Assembly (NCBI GenBank): GCA_004195325.1
Contig: SDWO01000064.1
Coordinates: 1 to 32,589, forward strand
Reading direction: 5' to 3'
Length of the DNA stretch: 32,589 nucleotides
From: Candidatus Izemoplasma acidinucleici
GTDB taxonomy: Bacteria; Bacillota_I; Bacilli_A; Izemoplasmatales; Izemoplasmataceae
Shown: positions 1 through 6,414 of the stretch, piece after piece
Position numbering within the stretch: position 1 is the first letter of the stretch
Layout of the letters: every line of letters begins with the position of its first letter
Made by a program: the position numbers and the translations under genes
Notes under the pieces: generated by a model
The model's database searches: none
What the model was told of the DNA's origin: nothing
What the model saw: only the letters and a program-made list of their open reading frames with translations

Positions 1-32
1 CGTCGGCAGCGTCAGATGTGTATAAGAGACAG
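1..32. other. Nextera (Tn5) sequencing adapter remnant at contig end
   Basis: Bases 14-32 are the 19-base Tn5 mosaic end AGATGTGTATAAGAGACAG. Bases 1-13 (CGTCGGCAGCGTC) are the Nextera read-1 tail. This is synthetic library sequence that was not trimmed, so the genome begins at base 33 and the contig end is artificial. Confidence 0.97.
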
Positions 33-115
33 CTAATAATATTACTGATAAGAATTAAAGAGAATAAAAGAAATACTCCAAATCCTACATAATACCAAAA
101 TTTTCTACGTTCCAT
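33..115 (-). CDS. N-terminal fragment of a small membrane protein (cut by contig end)
   Basis: An ATG at 113-115 is preceded on the minus strand by AGGTG, a good ribosome binding site. It opens 27 codons with no stop before the adapter. The peptide begins MERRKFWYYVGFGVFLLFSL: a short basic start followed by one hydrophobic segment, which fits a signal anchor or first transmembrane helix. The rest of the gene is missing, so no function can be given. It follows the terminator at 163-187 and so is probably a separate transcription unit from the next gene. Confidence 0.55.
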
Positions 116-162
116 ATAATCACCTCTTTTCTATATTAACACAAACTTGTGAATAAAATAAG

Positions 163-187
163 AAAACACCACGTTTTGTGGTGTTTT
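163..187 (-). terminator. Rho-independent terminator of the 187-1199 unit
   Basis: A perfect 10-bp stem (AAAACACCAC with GTGGTGTTTT) closes a 5-base loop. On the minus strand it ends in a T-rich run. It overlaps the stop codon of the membrane protein ending at 187. The stem has T-rich flanks on both sides and could work in both directions. Confidence 0.8.
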
Positions 188-675
188 TAATCTTCGCTTT
201 TGAATGATAAAAATACTGTGTTAATTATAAAGTATCCTACGGTTAATAAATAAATTATATTAACGGATTTAAATGGTTCTCCGTCCACTGTAAATTCAGT
301 TTGCAATAATCCATGTTCTACTGGTCCAGTTACTGTTTCTGAAAACATTGAAACGAATAAATATAATCCGACTATAAATAAGATACTTAATAGTACGTTA
401 TATAAAGCTATTTCTAATAGTTTCTTTTGTTTTGGTTTAAAGAAGAAATAACCTAACCCAAGTGTTAATAGATTGAATCCGATAAATAGAAACATCCAAA
501 GAAAAGAATTATTCCTAATAATACTTCCATCTAGTAAATCAATGTTTTGCATAGTTACTGAGTATGTCCCAACTAATGGGAATTGATCAATAAAGTAAAT
601 AAATTGTACTGCAGTAATTACTGCTATGAATACACTAATAAAAATCATAATGCGTAAATTACGTTCTCTTATCAT
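187..675 (-). CDS. Four-helix membrane protein of unknown function
   Basis: The 162-residue product has four hydrophobic segments, at roughly residues 8-28, 56-77, 88-109 and 139-158. A short extracytoplasmic or cytoplasmic loop rich in polar residues lies before the last helix. I recognise no family motif. Its start codon overlaps the stop of the upstream ntdP-like gene as ATGA (672-675), so the two are translationally coupled. The terminator at 163-187 ends the unit. The start is supported by AGGAG on the minus strand shortly upstream. A membrane partner or bystander of NtdP is possible, but nothing in the sequence shows it. Confidence 0.75.
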   Translation of the reverse strand: MIRERNLRIMIFISVFIAVITAVQFIYFIDQFPLVGTYSVTMQNIDLLDGSIIRNNSFLWMFLFIGFNLLTLGLGYFFFKPKQKKLLEIALYNVLLSILFIVGLYLFVSMFSETVTGPVEHGLLQTEFTVDGEPFKSVNIIYLLTVGYFIINTVFLSFKSED

Positions 676-1199
676 TTTACATTCTCCTCGTAAGTTCTAT
701 ACCACTTTTTCACTAATTCTTTATTGAATGGGTCTTTTCTCTGATCTATGAAGTCTTTCAGTACATTCAGTTCTTTCTCTAATATCTCTTTTAAATCCTC
801 ATGATAATCCATACGTTCTTTATGTTTATTATACTCGTTTCGGTCCAAAACGTTATAACTGAAATCATCGATCACTTTAATATCTAAATCATAATCAATA
901 TATTTCAAAGCCTCCTCATCAATAAGATATGGTGAAGCTATATTACAATAAAAATGAATTCCATCGTTCTTAATTATTCCAATTATATTAAACCAGTGGT
1001 CTTTAAAAAACCATGTTACTGACGGCTCTCTCGTATGCCAAAAACGTCCGTTGCTCTCTATTACTTTTGTTCTACGATTGGCAACAATAATATAATCTTC
1101 TGTCACTTCTAATACAGTTGCTTTTTCCCAAATACGATGAAGTGTTTCATCATGTTTATAACTATGTATTTGTATGTTTTGATACACATTAGGAATCAT
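672..1199 (-). CDS. ntdP: NtdP-like nucleoside tri/diphosphatase (DUF402)
   Basis: The 175-residue product matches the Bacillus YgaC/NtdP type of DUF402 in order and length. It has QIHSYKHD near residues 10-17, then HRIWEKATVLEV, then the WHTREPSVTWFF stretch near residues 54-65, then WFNIIGI. The family hallmark NIASPYLIDEEALKYIDYDL lies near residues 86-105, and its acidic residues bind divalent metal. Family members hydrolyse nucleoside tri- and diphosphates in the cytoplasm. The start has AGAGGAG about 8 bases upstream. It is coupled by an ATGA overlap to the membrane protein downstream. A 57-base gap with an 8-bp inverted repeat (1223-1242) separates it from trmL. Confidence 0.88.
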   Translation of the reverse strand: MIPNVYQNIQIHSYKHDETLHRIWEKATVLEVTEDYIIVANRRTKVIESNGRFWHTREPSVTWFFKDHWFNIIGIIKNDGIHFYCNIASPYLIDEEALKYIDYDLDIKVIDDFSYNVLDRNEYNKHKERMDYHEDLKEILEKELNVLKDFIDQRKDPFNKELVKKWYRTYEENVK

Positions 1200-1256
1200 A
1201 AACTCACTCCTCTCTTATACTACATTATAACAACTTATAATGCTTTTTAATAGTGC

Positions 1257-1769
1257 TTATTTTAAAAGCCAATCTTTTCCTTTTAGCGACTCTGGTTCGT
1301 GTGTAAATAAATCATTATACCCTTGTTGTCTAAGCACTTCGTAAGCTAGTACAGCAACTGTATTACTAAGATTTAAGCTACGTACTTTATCTGTCATTGG
1401 CAAACGTAAACATTTGTCTAAATGAGGACGTAATATCTCTTTTGGAATCCCACTGCTTTCACTACCAAAAATAACATAAGTATCTTTGTCTGAAGATTTA
1501 AAATCCATTTGATCTGGAGCCGATTGTCCATATCTAGTAATGAAGTAATAATCTCCTTTGTTTTTACTTTCAAAATCTTCAAAGTTTTCATATACTTCAT
1601 ACGTTACTTGTTCCATATAATTTGCAGCACTTCTTCTTACTTTTTTAATATCTAAATCAAACCCCAAAGGTTTGATTAAATGTAACTTCATATCTACAGC
1701 TGCACAAGTTCTCATTATGTTACCTGTATTTTGTGGTATTTCTGGGTGATATAATACGATATTATTCAT
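1257..1769 (-). CDS. trmL: tRNA (cytidine/uridine-34-2'-O)-methyltransferase TrmL
   Basis: A 170-residue SPOUT-class methyltransferase, full length for the short TrmL family. It methylates the 2'-hydroxyl of the wobble nucleotide in tRNA-Leu isoacceptors using S-adenosylmethionine. Visible motifs are IPQNTGNIMRTC at residues 11-22 (Asn14 and Arg20), FGSESSGIP at 101-109 and the knot region LPMTDKVRSLNLSNTVAV at 123-140. The stop of queG lies 3 bases upstream of this start, so the two genes form one transcription unit. Both enzymes act on tRNA position 34. Confidence 0.93.
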   Translation of the reverse strand: MNNIVLYHPEIPQNTGNIMRTCAAVDMKLHLIKPLGFDLDIKKVRRSAANYMEQVTYEVYENFEDFESKNKGDYYFITRYGQSAPDQMDFKSSDKDTYVIFGSESSGIPKEILRPHLDKCLRLPMTDKVRSLNLSNTVAVLAYEVLRQQGYNDLFTHEPESLKGKDWLLK

Positions 1770-1772
1770 AAT

Positions 1773-2726
1773 TTACTTCCTCTCTAACATCTTTAAGACT
1801 TCTAAGGCAACATTATTATACCATAGAACATCTTTATATTTTTCTAAACTTTTTTTGATTTCATCTACTGCCTCATATACTTTTTGATTTCCCAGTAAGC
1901 ACAAGGCATTGCGTTTAATCAAGGTTGCGCCTTTCCAGCTTGATGCATTGTTCCTATAGATATCCATATACTCTCTGTTACTCATTTTTAATACATCTAT
2001 AAGATTAACACTTTCAATTCCTGTTGGTAAAAACTCTGTGTTATGAGTATAGTTAATCCCGTTATTTTTAGGACATACTTTCTGACAAATATCACAACCA
2101 TAAACCATTGTCTTTAATTGTGATATTTCATCCTTATTAAAGATTTTCTTAGATTGTGTTGTTTCACTTATACATCGTTCTCTTATGAATTCCCCATCTA
2201 AAGCATTTGTAGGACATGCATCAACACATTTTGTACATGTACCACATGTATCTAATAATTGTATGTTTTTATCGATATCTTGATCAATTAAGATCGTGGC
2301 TAAGTATAGATATCCACCATATGTTTTATTGATTAAAAATTGATTTCTACCTAAGAACCCCATATGAGCAAGATGGCTTGCCCATCGTTCATCTATTTTA
2401 TATGTATCTACACTACTATGTGTTTTTATTTCAAGTTTATTTAATTCCTTAGTAACTGAATCTAGCTTCTCACTAAATACCTTATGGTAGTCAGTACCAT
2501 AGCTATACTTAGATAATAACCCAGTTCCTTTCTTACCCCATTTAAGTGATTCACTTGGATAACTTAACCCAAGTGTAATGATTGTCTTATATTCATCTAA
2601 AAAAGAATACTCATCATACATATCATCTTTATGTAGTGAGGATCTAGTTTCTTGATATTCAATTGTAGATACGAAACCATATGTATCAACATACTTCGTT
2701 AGTATCTCTTCGATTTGTTGTTTCAT
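1773..2726 (-). CDS. queG: Epoxyqueuosine reductase QueG
   Basis: QueG reduces epoxyqueuosine to queuosine in tRNA, the last step of queuosine synthesis, using a cobalamin cofactor and two [4Fe-4S] clusters. The 317-residue product shows YSYGTDYH at 74-81 and VDTYKIDER at 106-114, which holds the expected catalytic Asp107. It also has the ferredoxin-like CGTCTKCVDACP (Cys161, 164, 167, 171), Cys185, and CDICQKVCP (Cys211, 214, 218). That is eight cysteines for two clusters. It is shorter than the E. coli protein (about 380 residues), mostly at the HEAT-like C-terminus. It is first in a unit with trmL. Confidence 0.93.
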   Translation of the reverse strand: MKQQIEEILTKYVDTYGFVSTIEYQETRSSLHKDDMYDEYSFLDEYKTIITLGLSYPSESLKWGKKGTGLLSKYSYGTDYHKVFSEKLDSVTKELNKLEIKTHSSVDTYKIDERWASHLAHMGFLGRNQFLINKTYGGYLYLATILIDQDIDKNIQLLDTCGTCTKCVDACPTNALDGEFIRERCISETTQSKKIFNKDEISQLKTMVYGCDICQKVCPKNNGINYTHNTEFLPTGIESVNLIDVLKMSNREYMDIYRNNASSWKGATLIKRNALCLLGNQKVYEAVDEIKKSLEKYKDVLWYNNVALEVLKMLERK

Positions 2727-2790
2727 AAAATCACCTAATAATATTATACTCTATATATTTATTATATCAAAAGCATCTTCGCTACAAATA

Positions 2791-2816
2791 AAAAAGGAGT
2801 ATAAAAACTCCTTTTT
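2791..2816 (-). terminator. Rho-independent terminator of the 29-codon ORF
   Basis: A perfect 10-bp stem (AAAAAGGAGT with ACTCCTTTTT) has a 6-base loop. On the minus strand it is followed by a T-run. It begins at the stop codon of the small ORF ending at 2815 and lies about 65 bases before queG. Its position only makes sense if a short minus-strand transcript ends here. Confidence 0.8.
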
Positions 2817-2904
2817 ACTTATAAACTAGTCTATCTAATAATTGTAGTAAATAATAAGTTAAAAGTTGAGTTGTATTCGAGTGCAAATTTTCCTCAACCG
2901 TCAT
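2815..2904 (-). CDS. Candidate 29-residue small protein divergent from the XRE regulator
   Basis: ATG at 2902-2904 opens 29 codons to a TAA at 2815-2817. The peptide starts MTVEENLHSN and ends LLDRLVYK; it has a leucine-rich amphipathic C-terminal half and no signal peptide. Three things support it. The translation signal GGTGATGTTATG is nearly the same as that of the divergent XRE gene (GGTGATGTCTATG). A strong terminator begins exactly at its stop. It faces the regulator across a 120-base region with inverted repeats. I do not recognise the family. It could be a regulated small protein, an antitoxin- or toxin-like peptide, or a leader peptide. Short length keeps confidence moderate. Confidence 0.5.
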   Translation of the reverse strand: MTVEENLHSNTTQLLTYYLLQLLDRLVYK

Positions 2905-2989
2905 AACATCACCATTTCAACTAAATGATTGTGCATATATGCTACACATTGTACATTAAGTAACCATTTTATACATTACGATATATAAC

Positions 2990-3006
2990 TGTAGTAATTT
3001 GCTACA
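2990..3006. promoter_or_regulatory. Candidate XRE operator (TGTAG/CTACA inverted repeat)
   Basis: TGTAGTAA-T-TTGCTACA is an inverted repeat with 7 of 8 arm positions matching. It ends 18 bases before the XRE start codon. A second TGCTACA half site lies exactly 60 bases upstream (2940-2946), next to a GCATATATGC palindrome. A plausible plus-strand promoter, TTGTAC (2949-2954), 17 bases, TACATT (2972-2977), sits between them. This arrangement suits autoregulation and control of the divergent small ORF. Binding is inferred. Confidence 0.4.
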
Positions 3007-3024
3007 ATATAGATGGTGATGTCT

Positions 3025-3306
3025 ATGAAATCAATTGGTGAAAAAATCAAAAGAATACGTAATGAAAAAGGATTCCCTCAGAAACAAGTCGCAGACTTAT
3101 TAGGAGTCCAAAGACCAAATTACTCAAAAATCGAAAATGATAAACAAAATCTAACCCCACATCAAATTCATTTGTTGTGTGAGTTTTTCGACATAAGTGC
3201 AGATTACTTACTAGATATAATTGTGAAAGATAAGAAGACCATTTCAAAGTATGAACAAGAATTTTTAAATGAATTTGCAGATAAAGTAAAAGCCACTATC
3301 AAATAG
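3025..3306 (+). CDS. XRE-family helix-turn-helix transcriptional regulator
   Basis: The 93-residue product has a Cro/C1-type HTH at about residues 5-60, including KQVADLLGVQRPNYSKIEN and ISADYLLD. A short charged C-terminal tail (about 62-93) follows, with no extra ligand domain. ATG at 3025 is chosen over the upstream ATG at 3013 because GGTGAT at 3016-3020 is then correctly spaced as ribosome binding site. It is divergent from a 29-codon ORF with matching translation signals and is likely to control it. The gene ends inside a long perfect hairpin. Single-domain XRE proteins of this size often pair with small proteins or phage-like switches; no phage genes are seen here. Confidence 0.88.
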   Translation: MKSIGEKIKRIRNEKGFPQKQVADLLGVQRPNYSKIENDKQNLTPHQIHLLCEFFDISADYLLDIIVKDKKTISKYEQEFLNEFADKVKATIK

Positions 3307-3323
3307 TGGCTTTTACTTTATCT
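3279..3323. terminator. Bidirectional terminator overlapping the XRE 3' end
   Basis: A perfect 21-bp inverted repeat (3279-3299 with 3303-3323) closes a 3-base CAA loop. The left arm encodes the last residues of the XRE protein, and the TAG stop (3304-3306) lies in the right arm. It separates the convergent XRE gene and the alpha/beta hydrolase ending at 3331, and ends the large operon on the minus strand. Confidence 0.8.
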
Positions 3324-3330
3324 AAATCTA

Positions 3331-4212
3331 TTAATATAGGAATTTATTTATTGAAGAGATTAAAGTACTTGTCTTTGTATCAATAGGTGAATGTCCAGTA
3401 CCTTTTATAACAACTTTTGTTACATTTTCAAGAGCTTCTACGGTTTCATCTACCATATATTCTAGGACAACGATGTCAAATTCACTCCAAATAGACAATA
3501 CTGGAACTCTAACGTCTTTTATAGTGTTATCCCCCATAGTTACTCCATTTGTGAAATTAGACATGTTAAATGCCGTTAAAGCCCAATCAATATCGACAAT
3601 GTTTCGTTGTTTTAGTGATTCTTTTAACAACATATCATAGTCTTCTAGGTTATGAGTTCCTTGATTGTATATTAATGCATCCCATATGTATTTCATGAAA
3701 TTGTAATCATTATTTTCAAGTGCAAGTTTTATTGGTAACACATTTACGGGATCCAATGCCAGTTCTTCTTTACTTAGATAGAACTCTCCTACAATCGGAT
3801 TACCAGTAACATCTTTTTTATATACAGGATAACCTCTATAAGATGCTGATTCTATTAACACTATTTTTTTAACGTATGATGGGTATTTTGCAGCAAGTTT
3901 TAATGCAATAGCTCCACCTGTACTCCATCCAAATATAGTAAAGGTTTTGATATTAAGTGAATCTAGCAATAAAATCAAATCATCACTTAAATCCTCTAAT
4001 GATTTAATCGGTGTATTATAAGATGAATCCCCAAACCCTCTTAAATCAGGAGTGATAGTTCTATATGTTTTTCTATATTCTTCAATTAATGGTTTGTAAT
4101 GCATTGAACTACTTAAATTACCATGAACAAATAATAGAACATCATCAGAAGTCCCCTCATCAATATAGTAATATTTTTCGTAATTGAGTAATACTTTACT
4201 TTTCTTATTCAT
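3331..4212 (-). CDS. Alpha/beta-fold hydrolase (last gene of the CoA/LIV operon)
   Basis: A 293-residue serine hydrolase. It has the oxyanion motif HGN at 30-32, the strand-loop DLRGFGDS near 56-63, the nucleophile elbow GWSTGG with Ser97, a likely acid at Asp246 (WSEFDIV) and the catalytic His274 in GTGHSP. There is no signal peptide, so it is cytoplasmic. Family members cleave esters, lactones or carbon-carbon bonds; the substrate is not visible. It follows a second hydrolase by 11 bases in the same unit and is the last of about 11 genes. The ribosome binding site AAGGAG lies just upstream. Its place beside a CoA-transferase suggests release of an acid from an imported ester. Confidence 0.85.
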   Translation of the reverse strand: MNKKSKVLLNYEKYYYIDEGTSDDVLLFVHGNLSSSMHYKPLIEEYRKTYRTITPDLRGFGDSSYNTPIKSLEDLSDDLILLLDSLNIKTFTIFGWSTGGAIALKLAAKYPSYVKKIVLIESASYRGYPVYKKDVTGNPIVGEFYLSKEELALDPVNVLPIKLALENNDYNFMKYIWDALIYNQGTHNLEDYDMLLKESLKQRNIVDIDWALTAFNMSNFTNGVTMGDNTIKDVRVPVLSIWSEFDIVVLEYMVDETVEALENVTKVVIKGTGHSPIDTKTSTLISSINKFLY

Positions 4213-4223
4213 ATTGTTCTCCT

Positions 4224-5048
4224 TTATATTACTTTTTCTTGTTCACTATTAATAAACCCTAAGGATAATGAAGTGAATAATTCTGGTTTCTCATACATAC
4301 TCGCGTGACCACAGTTAGGTATAATTACTAAATGTGAATTTGATAGTTTTTCATTTAATATTTTTTGCTCAAACACCGGAGTTAGATAATCTTCTTCGGA
4401 TGAAATTATTAATGTCTCCGTTTGCACAGATTCCAATTCGTGTAACACATCATGTGTGTCTGCGCTGATCACTAATCTTTCCATCGCATCAAGAAACTCA
4501 CTATTGCTGAAGATGTTTAATAATATTTTTTTTCTATTATTCATCCACTTAATGTTCTTTTGATAAAATTCTGGAGAGTAGATATACGGAATTGTAATAT
4601 GGTAATACATCTCTCCATCTCTAGTTTTACCTACTTTGTTCCATCCATGCCCAATATCCTTTAACCAGTCAGACGTTTTAGCTACACCGTTTGCGATAAC
4701 CATTTTTTCAATCAAGTCAGGATATTTTACACTAAATTGCAAGGCAATACTCGCACCATAACTAATGCCCACTAAATTAACTTGATCAATATTTAGATGA
4801 ACAAGTAAATTTTTAAGTAAATCAACTTGTATTTCTTGTCTATAATTTTCATTTAATTTAGATGATAACCCTTGATCAAACATATCAAACCGAATTAAGA
4901 CATTTTCTTTTGAAAATGCTTCTTTAAATGAATCCCAACTTCTCACATTCATCATAATTCCATTTATAATAACTATTACTTTCCTATTGCTTTGAAGATC
5001 GCCATCAATTTCATAATAAACTTTTTGATTTAAATAGTTGAAGATCAT
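4224..5048 (-). CDS. Alpha/beta-fold hydrolase (second, divergent paralogue)
   Basis: A 274-residue hydrolase. The nucleophile elbow is GISYGAS with Ser96, the likely acid is Asp220 (SSEEDYLTP) and the catalytic histidine is His248 (NCGHAS). The usual HG oxyanion motif is replaced by NG (INGIMMN, near residue 30). It resembles the hydrolases that follow acyl-transfer enzymes more than the neighbouring hydrolase, with which it shares only the fold. Its start overlaps the stop of the CoA-transferase as ATGA (5045-5048), so translation is coupled. It has no export signal. A role in hydrolysing an ester or thioester of the imported compound is inferred from context. Confidence 0.83.
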   Translation of the reverse strand: MIFNYLNQKVYYEIDGDLQSNRKVIVIINGIMMNVRSWDSFKEAFSKENVLIRFDMFDQGLSSKLNENYRQEIQVDLLKNLLVHLNIDQVNLVGISYGASIALQFSVKYPDLIEKMVIANGVAKTSDWLKDIGHGWNKVGKTRDGEMYYHITIPYIYSPEFYQKNIKWMNNRKKILLNIFSNSEFLDAMERLVISADTHDVLHELESVQTETLIISSEEDYLTPVFEQKILNEKLSNSHLVIIPNCGHASMYEKPELFTSLSLGFINSEQEKVI

Positions 5049-6346
5049 TTGATATACCCAATCTCTTTAGCTGATTGAATTAATTGTTCCCTAAACTTTG
5101 GATGGGCAATACTTATAAGCAATGATACTCTTTCTTTAATGCTAGTTCCTCTTAACCTAACGGCACCATACTCAGTAACTATATAATCCACATCATTTCT
5201 TAGCAAAGAAACAACTGCACCTTCTTTTAGTGTCGGAACTATCTTAGATATTTCTTCTTTTTCATTGGAATTTTTAATTCTTGCATACGTTGTTGAATAC
5301 AATGCAATAAAACTTTTCCCATTCTTTGAACGAAGTGCTCCTACTGCTGTATCGGTTTGTCCTCCAGTACCTGAGAACTGAACTGTTCCGATTGATTCAG
5401 AACAACATTGTCCAGTTAAATCAACTTCTATTGTTGTATTTATTGAAACTTGATTATCATTTTGTCCAATTATATAAGGATCATTTACATAATTCCCATC
5501 CATAATTAGGACTGATGGATTACCATCTAAGAAATCGTATAATTCTTTAGTCCCAAGAGCAAAAGCTGCAACCATTTTCCCTGGATGTAGTGTTTTTTTA
5601 CTATTATTAATTGCTCCTGATTTAAATAACTTCATAAAACCAGTTGTCAACATTTCAGTATGAACTCCGAGATTTTTCTTATTATGCAAAGCATCAGCAA
5701 CCGCATTTGGAATACCACCAATACCTAGTTGTATTGTGTCTCCATCTTTAATTAGTTCAGCTATATGTTTCCCGATAAGTTTGTCTTTTTCATTTGGTAT
5801 TGTGTCAGGTAATAATGGTGCGTCATAATCTACTTCTATTAAATAATCTATATCATCTACATGAACCTCTAAATCACCGTGTGTTCTCGGTAAATTGGGA
5901 TTAATTTCTAACATTGTTATATCTGCTTGTTCAATCATTTTCTTTTCATACACATTTGATAGTGATAAGGACATCATTCCATTTTTGTCAGGAAGCGTCG
6001 CAATACCAATAAAAATGTTTGGTTTTTTGTGATCAAGTCTTCTCACACCTGCAAAATGCAGATGATTAGGAATAAAACTAATGTTTCCGTTTGGAAAAGA
6101 TCTTCGAAGATCATTTGAGAAAAACCAGCTATTGACTGTAAATGTATCGCTATATTTGGGATCTAACATAAAAGGGTATGACGAGAGTGGCAAACAAACA
6201 TCTACAGTGATGTTGTTTACACGATCATTAATTTTATGTAGATTTGATAAGAATTCTCTACCTTCACTCGCTGCCATTCCGGCAACTATGTAATCATTTT
6301 CTTTTACAAATTGTAATGCTTGTTTTATTGAAATAAGTTCAGCCAT
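5045..6346 (-). CDS. Acetyl-CoA hydrolase/transferase family (4-hydroxybutyrate CoA-transferase-like)
   Basis: A 433-residue family-I CoA-transferase with both domains. The likely catalytic glutamate is Glu231 in GVHTEML, in the position of the active-site Glu of clostridial 4-hydroxybutyrate CoA-transferase. Other visible motifs are GIGGIPNAV at 208-216, GTGGQ at 326-330 and the C-terminal YGAVRLRG. The enzyme moves CoA from acetyl-CoA or another donor to a carboxylic acid, a cheap way to activate an imported acid. It has a strong AGGAGG site. It lies after livK, separated by a 9-bp hairpin, and is coupled to the hydrolase downstream. The exact acid substrate is not known. Confidence 0.88.
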   Translation of the reverse strand: MAELISIKQALQFVKENDYIVAGMAASEGREFLSNLHKINDRVNNITVDVCLPLSSYPFMLDPKYSDTFTVNSWFFSNDLRRSFPNGNISFIPNHLHFAGVRRLDHKKPNIFIGIATLPDKNGMMSLSLSNVYEKKMIEQADITMLEINPNLPRTHGDLEVHVDDIDYLIEVDYDAPLLPDTIPNEKDKLIGKHIAELIKDGDTIQLGIGGIPNAVADALHNKKNLGVHTEMLTTGFMKLFKSGAINNSKKTLHPGKMVAAFALGTKELYDFLDGNPSVLIMDGNYVNDPYIIGQNDNQVSINTTIEVDLTGQCCSESIGTVQFSGTGGQTDTAVGALRSKNGKSFIALYSTTYARIKNSNEKEEISKIVPTLKEGAVVSLLRNDVDYIVTEYGAVRLRGTSIKERVSLLISIAHPKFREQLIQSAKEIGYIK

Positions 6347-6371
6347 ATGTTGTTCCTCCTAAACAAATATT

Positions 6372-6395
6372 GTATAGGGCAATTAAGCCCTATAC
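6372..6395 (-). promoter_or_regulatory. Intercistronic stem-loop after livK
   Basis: A perfect 9-bp stem (GTATAGGGC with GCCCTATAC) with an AATTAA loop lies between livK and the CoA-transferase. It has no following T-run on the minus strand, so it is a poor terminator. It more likely protects the 3' end of the transporter mRNA or partly reduces read-through, so that the binding protein is made in excess. That role is inferred from similar hairpins after binding-protein genes. Confidence 0.5.
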
Positions 6396-6414
6396 TTTAC
6401 TTGTTATATTAAGT

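Noticed and set aside
1223-1242. CATTATAA-CAAC-TTATAATG inverted repeat between trmL and ntdP
   Set aside because: The stem is only A:T pairs apart from its ends and has no proper T-run on the minus strand. It may just be a promoter -10 region, so it is not listed as a terminator.
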